A DNA stretch of 64,000 bases from Jejuia rubra. GTDB taxonomy: Bacteria > Bacteroidota > Bacteroidia > Flavobacteriales > Flavobacteriaceae. A program made the translations under genes and the position numbers. Under the pieces are notes generated by a model. It had not been told where the DNA came from and did not search any database. It saw nothing but the letters and a program-made list of their open reading frames with translations. Within the stretch, counting starts at the first letter, position 1; each line of letters opens with the position of its first letter. Below are positions 41,936 to 50,900 of this stretch, piece by piece. The stretch spans positions 62,001 through 126,000 of the forward strand of contig NZ_JBHULY010000016.1 in NCBI RefSeq assembly GCF_042684665.1. Reading direction: 5' to 3'.

Positions 41936-42847
41936 ATGAGCACCAAAGAACTAGAAGAAATATTTGAAGAATTGGTTTCGGTGTATCATGACCTTAAGGC
42001 TGAGGTTATTGTTTCAGAATTGCTTAAAAATTCCAGTATGGCCAAGGACGAATTTGTGGTACATACAAAAAGTACATTTAGCCGGCCCCATAGACGGGAT
42101 ATTATTGATATAGGCAATACTGATGACGGTATTTTAAACTTAAACCTCAGCAGAAACGGTTTGTACGACAGGTTGCCCGAAGGCCTTTTCCACTCCCAGG
42201 ACACCAGCAAAGGAGAAAGAGACTATGCCTCGTTAAGAAAAAAGTACAAATTGGAAGAACAGGAAGCTCGGCACTTTTTTGCCCCTTTTGAGAATGAATT
42301 CTTCTTGCAAAAGCTCAACAACACCATTAACGAAGAGGTGCTGATAAACGATTTTTTAAACCTTTCTGACGACTTTTTGATTAAATTTTGGAATATTGGT
42401 AAAAATATTCCGTCAAAATACGTCATAAAATTAATAAAATTACTACCTTTCAGTTACAAAATTGCTGGCGATCTAGAATTGACCAAATTATGCTTGGAAA
42501 ACATTCTAAATAAGAAAGTTACAATTAGGAGAAAAAATGTTTTAAAAAAAACAAGACAAAACAGAAAAGAAAAATCGTTTAGCACCTTAGGTGAGAATTT
42601 CACGCTTTCTGAAACTTCAGATAGTATTTATGCATCCTTACTTGAAATAGAGATAGGCTTAATAGAGGAGAATACTATTGACGATTATACGAAGAAGGAT
42701 GGGATTTTGAATTTTATAAATGTCTTTTGTGACTATTTTATGCCGTTGGAATTTGAAATAAAGACACATTTATTAATTAATAATAAAACAGGGTTCACCT
42801 TGAATAATGAACGTGAACCAATTATGGGTTTAACCACTCAAATCTAA
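41936..42847 (+). CDS. tssG: T6SS baseplate TssG candidate
   Basis: 303 residues, soluble. The segment LSRNGLYDRLPEGLFHSQDT (about 66-85) resembles the DLPEGLFH-like motif of the T6SSiii TssG proteins, and the C-terminal FMPLEFEIKTHLLINNKTGF resembles the TssG tail. The length also fits. No other gene in the cluster could supply TssG, and a complete baseplate needs it, which supports the call. The family assignment is moderate, not firm; the remaining alternative is an unnamed T6SSiii accessory protein. Confidence 0.6.
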   Translation: MSTKELEEIFEELVSVYHDLKAEVIVSELLKNSSMAKDEFVVHTKSTFSRPHRRDIIDIGNTDDGILNLNLSRNGLYDRLPEGLFHSQDTSKGERDYASLRKKYKLEEQEARHFFAPFENEFFLQKLNNTINEEVLINDFLNLSDDFLIKFWNIGKNIPSKYVIKLIKLLPFSYKIAGDLELTKLCLENILNKKVTIRRKNVLKKTRQNRKEKSFSTLGENFTLSETSDSIYASLLEIEIGLIEENTIDDYTKKDGILNFINVFCDYFMPLEFEIKTHLLINNKTGFTLNNEREPIMGLTTQI

Positions 42848-42861
42848 CGTTTCGAGAGCTT

Positions 42862-43734
42862 ATGAATCTGGTAGCAAATATGATAAATGGAAATGTATTT
42901 AAGCTAAGTTTTGGCTTTTTCCTAGTTAGCTCAATACTTTTTGGCGTTGTAAAAAGAATCCGGCAGATTTTTGCAAAGAACAAAAAGCAAGCTATCCTTT
43001 ACCTCCTTTTTATCTTGGTGACTTTTGCGCTTACAGCTTTGTTAAGTTCGAGCAAAGTCTTAAACGATACACCTCTAAGTAGTTTTATCGGCATGCAAAT
43101 ATTGTTCTTTATGTTGGGTGTCCTCCATTTGTTCGTGATGGATAAATATTTCCCAGATTTAAAGAAAGACAAAACCTCATTTTTTTATGAGTTTTTATTT
43201 ACCATTATTGTGCTACTTATTGGCCTGATAGCCTACATGAACGTTGTAGACCGTTTCCGCCCCGCCTTTAGCATTTTGTTTTTAGGTTCTAGTATATTTT
43301 TCTTTGTTCCTTTTTTATTCAGTAAGCTTTATGAGTTTGCCTTCAAAATACCCGTACCCATATATAGTAAATGGGTTTACCCATTGGGCAAAAAAATAAA
43401 AGACCCTACTAAGAATGAGCTGACCAATCCGGCCGTTATAAGTTTGGAATTCCAAAAAACATCGGAAGACAGGGACATTGTCAACTTTAGAATAAAGGCT
43501 CCGGAAAACATGGATTTTGGTAAGCTATTTTACTTTTTTATCAACGATTATAATGAAAGACATCCTGAAAGTACCATTGAATTTTTGGACAAAAGTACGA
43601 TGCAACCACATGAATGGATATTCTTTTTTAAACCAAATTGGTTGGCGCAAATCAAGCATATTGACTATGCAAAGACCATTAGTAATAATAATATTAAAGA
43701 AAATGATGTTATAGTTTGTAAACGGGTGCCTTAA
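42862..43734 (+). CDS. tssN: T6SSiii inner-membrane protein TssN
   Basis: 290 residues with five likely transmembrane helices (about 15-30, 43-60, 76-93, 108-126 and 133-155) followed by a cytosolic C-terminal domain (about 160-290, with NYFINDYNERHPESTIEFLD). This topology and length match TssN, the polytopic membrane protein specific to the Bacteroidetes T6SSiii. It is thought to help replace TssL/TssM. It starts 14 bp after the TssG candidate. Downstream is a 186-bp gap before hcp. Confidence 0.82.
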   Translation: MNLVANMINGNVFKLSFGFFLVSSILFGVVKRIRQIFAKNKKQAILYLLFILVTFALTALLSSSKVLNDTPLSSFIGMQILFFMLGVLHLFVMDKYFPDLKKDKTSFFYEFLFTIIVLLIGLIAYMNVVDRFRPAFSILFLGSSIFFFVPFLFSKLYEFAFKIPVPIYSKWVYPLGKKIKDPTKNELTNPAVISLEFQKTSEDRDIVNFRIKAPENMDFGKLFYFFINDYNERHPESTIEFLDKSTMQPHEWIFFFKPNWLAQIKHIDYAKTISNNNIKENDVIVCKRVP

Positions 43735-43795
43735 ACAGTTTTCATTCTTATTTATATCATCGTTGCGCAGTATAAATTAAGGCAATTTGACCTTT

Positions 43796-43881
43796 AAAGA
43801 ACAAATTGTTCTTTTATAAAATTAGTGCCGAAACGGAATTGTAAACAGTTGTAATTCCTGTTTCTTAGGTAATTATACCTA
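43796..43881. promoter_or_regulatory. Three dyads upstream of hcp (candidate operator cluster)
   Basis: Three inverted repeats in a row: AAAGAACAA-A-TTGTTCTTT (43796-43814), GGAATT...AATTCC (43835-43858) and TAGGTA-ATTA-TACCTA (43866-43881). The last ends 40 bp before the hcp ATG. The first could also act as a weak terminator for tssN. Confidence 0.5.
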
Positions 43882-43920
43882 TTCGAAAAATCATATTTAT
43901 TAACTAAATTCTTATTTATT

Positions 43921-44307
43921 ATGTCATTCAAAGCAATCTTTAAAGTAGGCGGTGAAGAGTACAATGTATTGAACTGCAGCTACGAATTGTTCCAGGAAAC
44001 CGATGTTACCGGCAGACCGTCATCAGTAACTCGAGGAGGAAAAATTAGTATAACCGTTGAATCTACTTCCGACACGTCTTTATCGGATTGGATGTTTAAC
44101 AATTTTGAACGGAAAGACGGTTCAATTGTTTTCCTAAAAAGAGACACTGAAGCTACTGCAAAAGAACTAAAATTTACCGAAGCTTACATGATCCACTATC
44201 AGGAAAATTTTGATGCATCTGGAGCCAACCCAATGTCCGAAAGCTTTGTAATATCCTCCAAGACCATTGGAATTGGGAATGGCGAGCATGTTAATGAATG
44301 GGTATAG
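43921..44307 (+). CDS. hcp: T6SS tube protein Hcp/TssD, copy 1
   Basis: 128 residues. It has the Bacteroidetes TssD pattern (MSFKAIFKVGGEEYNVLNCSY, VTRGGKISITVESTSD, FKRDTEATAKELKF, NEWV end). Hcp hexamers stack into the inner tube that is fired and also carry small effectors. It shares only partial identity with copy 2. It is separated from tssN by dyads and from copy 2 by a hairpin, so expression is probably set separately and at a high level. Confidence 0.9.
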   Translation: MSFKAIFKVGGEEYNVLNCSYELFQETDVTGRPSSVTRGGKISITVESTSDTSLSDWMFNNFERKDGSIVFLKRDTEATAKELKFTEAYMIHYQENFDASGANPMSESFVISSKTIGIGNGEHVNEWV

Positions 44308-44331
44308 TCATATTTAAGAATAGAAAAATAT

Positions 44332-44363
44332 AAAGGAGCGGTTTTTCTCTCTGGCGTTCCTTT
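44332..44363 (+). terminator. Hairpin between hcp copies (attenuator candidate)
   Basis: AAAGGAGCG (44332-44340) pairs with CGTTCCTTT (44355-44363) with one G-T pair and a 14-base T-rich loop, followed by a T-rich run TATTTCTCTTT. It may attenuate read-through or protect the 3' end of the abundant hcp message. Confidence 0.5.
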
Positions 44364-44409
44364 TATTTCTCTTTCCAGCAGTTAACTAACATTAATACAC
44401 GATGTAGCC

Positions 44410-44808
44410 ATGTCCTTTTTAGCAAAACTTACCATTGAAGACAACGAATATAATGTGCTGTCTTTTTCTTTTAGTGTTTCCCAGGCTGTCCACCACGGCG
44501 CTGCAAGGCCCTCCGGTCGCCCTGTGATTAGCCATTTGAGCATCACTTTAGAGTCCGTAGGCAATTCAGGGTTTTATGAGTGGAGCATTCTGGATTATGA
44601 ACAGAAGGATGGCGAAATTGTTTTTTATAAAAGAGATGCCATGGCCAGCTCCCGAACACTTAAGTTTACAGGTGCTTTCTGCATTAATTATAACGAAACC
44701 TTCGAGAGTAGCAACACAAGCCCAATGGTAACCAGCCTTGTTCTGGCTGTTGAAACACTTGAACTGGATTCAACCGTGTACGTTAATCCGGCCATAGAAA
44801 GTGCATAA
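44410..44808 (+). CDS. hcp: T6SS tube protein Hcp/TssD, copy 2
   Basis: 132 residues with the same fold pattern as copy 1 (MSFLAKLTIEDNEYNVLSFSF, SGRPVISHLSITLESVGNS, FYKRDAMASSRTLKF). It differs enough from copy 1 that it likely serves a particular tip or effector set. It is immediately followed by vgrG with a 25-bp gap, so it may form the module hcp-vgrG-adaptor-rhs. Together with copy 1 it is one of two tube proteins in the locus. Confidence 0.88.
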   Translation: MSFLAKLTIEDNEYNVLSFSFSVSQAVHHGAARPSGRPVISHLSITLESVGNSGFYEWSILDYEQKDGEIVFYKRDAMASSRTLKFTGAFCINYNETFESSNTSPMVTSLVLAVETLELDSTVYVNPAIESA

Positions 44809-44833
44809 CCAACTAATATAAATCTGTTTAGCA

Positions 44834-46627
44834 ATGGCTATTTTATCTAAAACCGATATACTCATAAACGGAAGCAGGCTCAATTATTATACAAACTGTA
44901 GTCTGTTTCAGGAAATTGGTGAACATCATATGATGGAAGTCCATTGCATGCTTGAGACTATTCAAAATTTTTGTAATTCCAATAGTCAGGAAATAGATGA
45001 TTTATTAGGTGCCGTAATAACCATTGAAACCAAATCCTATGCAGATATTGATTTTCATGGAGAGCTCAAATTCAAAGGGATAATTACAGGTTTAAGCTAC
45101 AGAAAAGGACTGAATTCCAGTGAAGGCGACTTTGTTATTATTAAAGCAACAAGCCCAACAATACTGGCAGATGACGGGCCTCACAATACTTCATATACAG
45201 ATATGAGCTTTGTCGATATCATGGAAGAGAACTTCAATGGATATGACAAGTCAAAACTAGAAATCAACACCAGTAACTCTAAATTATCCGAACCGTTATC
45301 CTATACCGTTCAATACAACGAAAGCTGTTTCAATTTTGCAAAGCGAATGGCAGCCAGAAATGGGGAATGGATTTATTACAATGGCGAAGAACTGGTTTTT
45401 GGTATTGACAAAGATAGTGATGAACTCAATTTGGTACTTGGCAGGGATTTAATGGACTTCAACACCTCCCTTACGCCAATGCCTCAAAATTTTAATTATT
45501 ACACTAACGACTACCTCACGAACAACATCCATCTATCGGATTCATCATCAGCTTCCACTAGTTCAGAAGGAAGCTTTGGGGTGGTAAACGATAAGGCCAA
45601 AGAGATTTTTACAAAACCTACCCAAGTATGGATAAACATATCCGACGATTCCGAATCTAAAAACCGCATAGATAGCTTAATGAAGCTACAACAGGAATCC
45701 CTGCAGTCTAATCAAATAAAGGTTTCAGGCACTTCGGATAATCCAGGTGTTATGTTGGCTTCAACCATTAAGATATCAAATGAAGTTTATCGGGTGATAA
45801 GGGTTACCCACGCCTATTCGGGAACCGGGGATTATGAAAATTACTTTGAGGCAATTTCGGTCAACATTGATACTTACCCAAAAACCAATGTAAATGCATT
45901 TCCAATAGCCTATAGCCAGACGGCCAAAGTTATAGAAAACCACGATCCAGAAGGTATGGGGCGTATAAAAGTCCAATTGCCTTGGCAACAACCGGATGGC
46001 TTAACTACCCCATGGATCAGGTACCTCGCCCCTAGTGCCTCCCCGGGACAAGGTTTCTTTTTTATACCAGAAATCGATGACGAGGTAATGGTAGATTTTG
46101 AGGGCGGCAATGCCGAATGCCCTTATGCTATGGGTGGCTTATTTAATTCCGATGCCACGCCCCCTGAAGGCAGTTCCAATAGCAATAATTATATGAAAAT
46201 TTTGCAAGGCAAAAGCGGTGCACTGTTTAAGATTAATGATGAAGATGGTAGCATTACCATTCAGGATAAAGCGGGGAGTTCTATTGTGATGGATGGTAGT
46301 GGAGATATTGTTATCACCGCAGCTGAATCGCTAATGGTTACAGCCGGAAAAGAGGTTAGTACGTCTTCTTCCGAAGATACTTTGATTACCTCAGGCAAGA
46401 AAATTGAGATGACTTCATCTGACAAGGCTTCTGTAGTATCTGGCAAAGATGTGCTAATTGAAGGAGCCGTTGGTGTAACCATTAAAGATAGTGTCAAAAT
46501 TGACATAAATGCTCCTAATGTAGCTTCAAAAGCAGATATTGGGCTGAAGTTGGAAGGCACTACTGTTGATGTTAATGGTAAAGCCACGACCAATGTTAAA
46601 GGAGGACTGCTTAATCTAAATTGTTAA
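44834..46627 (+). CDS. vgrG: T6SS spike protein VgrG/TssI
   Basis: 597 residues. Gp27-like N-terminal region (about 1-340, with LSYTVQYNESCFNFAKRMAA), gp5-like OB domain (about 355-440: MGRIKVQLPWQQPDGLTTPWIRY, GFFFIPEIDDEVMVDFEGG) and a C-terminal triple-stranded beta-helix needle of repeated D/S-rich strands (about 460-597) ending KGGLLNLNC. No extra effector domain follows, so effector delivery must use the downstream PAAR-Rhs protein. It is 6 bp from the adaptor gene and part of the same transcript. Confidence 0.93.
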   Translation: MAILSKTDILINGSRLNYYTNCSLFQEIGEHHMMEVHCMLETIQNFCNSNSQEIDDLLGAVITIETKSYADIDFHGELKFKGIITGLSYRKGLNSSEGDFVIIKATSPTILADDGPHNTSYTDMSFVDIMEENFNGYDKSKLEINTSNSKLSEPLSYTVQYNESCFNFAKRMAARNGEWIYYNGEELVFGIDKDSDELNLVLGRDLMDFNTSLTPMPQNFNYYTNDYLTNNIHLSDSSSASTSSEGSFGVVNDKAKEIFTKPTQVWINISDDSESKNRIDSLMKLQQESLQSNQIKVSGTSDNPGVMLASTIKISNEVYRVIRVTHAYSGTGDYENYFEAISVNIDTYPKTNVNAFPIAYSQTAKVIENHDPEGMGRIKVQLPWQQPDGLTTPWIRYLAPSASPGQGFFFIPEIDDEVMVDFEGGNAECPYAMGGLFNSDATPPEGSSNSNNYMKILQGKSGALFKINDEDGSITIQDKAGSSIVMDGSGDIVITAAESLMVTAGKEVSTSSSEDTLITSGKKIEMTSSDKASVVSGKDVLIEGAVGVTIKDSVKIDINAPNVASKADIGLKLEGTTVDVNGKATTNVKGGLLNLNC

Positions 46628-46633
46628 ACATTT

Positions 46634-47995
46634 GTGATGAGCAATGAGCATAATCCCATAGCGTTATTAGTTTCTAAAATCCAGCAAACATGGAATAGTG
46701 AAATCAGCCCTCACCAGGATATCAATCTTGTCAGGTGGATCATTAAACCTGAACAATCTAAACTATATGAAGGTTTTTTAAAGTTGGAATCCACTCCTCA
46801 TGGCAATATTCCAGATATGTTATTGGTCTTATTGACTCCTTTTTCATCTATTGAACATCATAGTAAACAAATTATTTCAGAATGGGCGAAAGCATACCGT
46901 GAATACCAAGCCACTACAAATCAGTCCGACGAAAAAAAAAACACATCCAATTGGGATGTAGATGCTTTCGAACAGCAATTGACCGATAATAGCGACTCTA
47001 ACAATCAGTTATTGGTCAAGATGATTACCTCCTTTCAAAATTCCCTACCAGAAAACAGACCATTCACATTAGCACTTTTCCCCTATACCGTTGAAGACAC
47101 CAAAGCCTACTCTAAATGGTTGCACTCCATTTTAAAGCAGGGAATCCCTCCAAATAATAGGTTAATGATTTTTGATCATGCTAACGAACGTTATTTCGAC
47201 TATTTATGTGATAAATATGAAATAAGTTCAAGGTCGTTGGCAGTGCCATTAGACCTAGAGGGAGCCGTAAGTAAACTAGCAAATTCCGGAGACCCAAATG
47301 ACCCCGAAATACAGTTTAGACAATGCATACTAAAAATGTCAAAATGTGTGAAAAACAAGAATATGACTGAGCTTCAAAAATGGGGAGAAAAAGGGCTGTT
47401 AATAACTCAGAAAACAGGTATCAAAAGCATGTATTCCACTGCTCATATTATATATGCTGCAATGTTGTTCAATTTCAAAGAATTTGAATTAGTGGATACC
47501 TTGCTCATGAAAGGCTTAGCATTGGCCAAACAAGGCCTAAAAGCAGGGGACGATGTTTGTAAATCCTTAATTATTCAATACTACGGCTTTCAGGCCAGCT
47601 CGAAACAATTACAGAAAAAATATGAAGAGGCAACAAACCTCTTCTGTAAGCAAGCAGATACGGCAAACGAAATAGGCTACCCCCAACAATCCTTAAATGC
47701 CTGGTGGATGGCCTACAGCTCCATTAAAAAACTGGACAAGGAACGCTATAAATTGATTGTTGAAAAGGCATACAAGAATGGGATTAAGCTTGACAAGGAT
47801 ACTCTGAAATCTACTAGCATGGGATTTATAGCGGCGGACTATTACAATATTTTGGATGGAACAAAAGAATCCGATACCTGTCTGGAAATAAATCAATTTA
47901 TGTTCGATCTAGAAGGCGAAAATTGGAAGGCTGATGTGGAGACACAACGTAAGGCCTTGGAGAAAAAGAAATTTTCAATATCTGGTTGGTTTTAA
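46634..47995 (+). CDS. Candidate adaptor/chaperone for Rhs effector loading
   Basis: 453 residues, soluble, mostly helical. The first 150 residues (QTWNSEISPHQDINLVRWI, GNIPDMLLVLLTPFSSI) and the second half (about 240-430, with TPR-like helices LQKKYEEATNLFCKQADTA and YPQQSLNAWWMAYSSIK) have no family I can name. The gene sits between vgrG and the PAAR-Rhs gene (gaps 6 and 3 bp). In other T6SS, the gene in this place encodes an adaptor that loads the effector onto VgrG (for example DUF4123 proteins). This is not DUF4123 by sequence, so a T6SSiii-specific adaptor is inferred. Confidence 0.65.
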   Translation: MMSNEHNPIALLVSKIQQTWNSEISPHQDINLVRWIIKPEQSKLYEGFLKLESTPHGNIPDMLLVLLTPFSSIEHHSKQIISEWAKAYREYQATTNQSDEKKNTSNWDVDAFEQQLTDNSDSNNQLLVKMITSFQNSLPENRPFTLALFPYTVEDTKAYSKWLHSILKQGIPPNNRLMIFDHANERYFDYLCDKYEISSRSLAVPLDLEGAVSKLANSGDPNDPEIQFRQCILKMSKCVKNKNMTELQKWGEKGLLITQKTGIKSMYSTAHIIYAAMLFNFKEFELVDTLLMKGLALAKQGLKAGDDVCKSLIIQYYGFQASSKQLQKKYEEATNLFCKQADTANEIGYPQQSLNAWWMAYSSIKKLDKERYKLIVEKAYKNGIKLDKDTLKSTSMGFIAADYYNILDGTKESDTCLEINQFMFDLEGENWKADVETQRKALEKKKFSISGWF

Positions 47996-47998
47996 ATT

Positions 47999-50900
47999 AT
48001 GATGTTGGCAAACAAACATTTTACACCTGTTATTGGAATTGATATTCATATTGTCACTATTCCGCCAGGTGTTCCTACACCTATCCCACATCCATTTATT
48101 GGGATGGTAATGGATCCTGCCGACTATATCCCATTTGTAGGTTCTACCATAAATATTAATGGAACACCTAGAGGCAACAGCGGTACCTCTGGAATGCTTG
48201 GTACCGTAAAACATATACCAATGGGTGGGCCTTTTGTGATGATGCCAAATATTGGCCACGACTCCATGAATTTTTTCGGCAGTACAAAAGTCAGGGCCGA
48301 AGGTTCCTATATGTCCCCAGCTGGATATATGACCATGACCTGTAATGATGTTGGCATGCCCTTGTCCTTGGCACCTGGTAAAAAGATGAAACCGGTGCCA
48401 AGTTTATATTTGCCATCATCATCTACTATACCTGTCCCAGGTGGCATGCCCGTTATGGTAGGTGGCCCTTATGCGCCAGATTTAATGGGTATGGTTATGG
48501 GGCTGGTCATGTCCTATGGCTTTGGAGCTATAATGAAAGGTGTTGGCAAAGGTTTGGCAAAAGGGCTTAAGGCTTTAAACCATGGTGTGCTCAAAAAATT
48601 CAAATGTACAAAAGGTCTTAGCGAAAAATTCTGCAAGATGGGATTTGAGCCAGTGGATTTAATTACGGGCAGGATGGTTTACAATGGAGAAGACTTTACC
48701 CTCCCGGGAATTATCCCGATTACATGGAAACGAAGTTGGTATTCCGATTCGGAATATGAAGGATTGATGGGATACGGTTGTCATAATAATTATGATGTCG
48801 CACTTCATATTGAAGAAAAGGAAGATGCTATCATTATGATGTTACCCGATGGCAGGGCAGCTGCTTTTCCTCTTATAATTACGAAAAATGAAACGTTTTA
48901 CCATCGCTCTGAAAAACTGACCCTAACCTTTATTGACCGCAACACCTATACCGTAAAAGACCACAATTCAAATCTTACCTATACTTTTAGAAAGGTTTCT
49001 GAGACTCTGTATAAACCACAATATTTAAGTAATTCTGATGGGGTCTCAATTGAGTTTAGGCACAATATGTCCTATCAATTGGAACAAATAATTGATACCG
49101 CGGGTAGAAAGATAAATTTGCTCTTAGATGATAACGACCGTGTGGTGGAAATTAATGTCACCCACAACACGAAAAAGAGAACCTTGGTAAAGTATTCGTA
49201 TAATGCCTTAGGAGACTTGATAGGTATAGCAGATGCTCTAGGCCAGACCACCAAAATGGAATACGACAACCATTTAATGGTCAAAAAAACCGATAGAAAT
49301 GGCCAAGCCTTCTATTGGGAATACGACGGCAAAACCACTGGAGCAAGATGTGTTAAAACATGGGGAGATGGCGGGATACTCTCTGGAAGCATTCAATATG
49401 GCAAACAGCATAATATTGTAACCAATTCATTGGGGCAAGAAACGCATTATTACTTTGACGAAAACAACCTTTGCACCCAAGAAACCAATCCCCTTGGAGG
49501 AACCATATTCCATGAATTTACTGAATTCATGGAGCCCTATAGGGATATTGATGAAGAGGGCAACATTACAGGGTATAGTTATGACGACAGGGGTAATCTA
49601 GCCGAAATACATCAGCCCGATGGCAGTATTACGAGTTTTGTTTATGATGAAGCCGATAGATTGATCCTCACCAAATATCCGGAAGGTGACTCTACCTCCC
49701 GCATTTACAAAGACAATAAATTACATGCTACCATGTCAGCCAGTGGTGCGGTAACGTCCTTTGAATATAATAAGCTCGGTTTAATTGAAAGTCTCAGAAA
49801 CGATGCAGGTCATGAAACCTATTTGGAGTACGATAGAGATTTCAACCTAAGCAAAATGACTTTGCCGAATGGTGCCATATCCAATTGGCAATACGATGAA
49901 TGGGGGCGATGCACACGCATTATCAATTCAGATAATCATAAACAAAGTTTCTTCTATGATGCATTGGATCGGATTCATAAAATTCAACAAGCAGACAAGA
50001 ATACTATAAACCTGAATTATAACGCTTATGATGAAGTCATCAGTACGGTTGACTCCAAAAAGCGTCATATCAATTTTGAATATACACCATTGGGCAGTCT
50101 AAAAATGCGCGAGGAAAATGGGAGAAAGGTGTTTTTTGAGTACAATACCGAAGAGCACCTCATGGCCATTACCAACGAACACAAGGAATCCTACCTTTTT
50201 GGCAGAGACGCCAATGGGGCCATAGTGCATGAAACAGGGTTTGACGGATTGCACAGAAAATATTTTAGAGATCTGGCCGGTAAGGTATTAAGGGTAAATC
50301 GGCCCAACGAGCGGTTTACGGAATATGAATATGATAGTAACGGCAATATTACAAGGGCTGAACATTATGACGGTACATGGGAAACCTACAGTTACAACCG
50401 GAATGGTCAATTGATTGAGGCTATCAATCAAGATACCCACGTTGAACTTGTGCGGGATGATGCAGGGCGTGTTATTAAGGAGATTCAAGATGGATATAAA
50501 GTAGAAAGTACATACAACTCCCTAAATAACCGAACCCAAATAAGCAGTTCACTAGGTGCAAAAATTGACCTGACCCATAACCAATTGGGACTAGTTGATG
50601 GCGTTTCTGCCACTGCGGAAACGAATGGTAAAACAAATAATTGGTCTGCAAAATTCGCCTATAATAGTTTAGGGCAGGAAATTGAACGTGCGTTGCCTGG
50701 TGGGATTACCAATAGCTTTTCCTATGATTTTGCTGGCCGACCCATTTCACAAAAAATACAAAGAAGAAATAAAGACATCAGGCACCGCACCTACGCTTGG
50801 AATGTTAATGACCAATTGCATAAAATGGTCAATCAACTAACAAATAGTGTGGTTAGCTACGGTTATGACGATTTTGGGAATTTGGCCTCCGCCCGCTACG

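Noticed and set aside
44834..46627. Effector domain fused to the C-terminus of VgrG
   Set aside because: The protein ends in the beta-helix needle (GGLLNLNC); nothing follows that could be a toxin.
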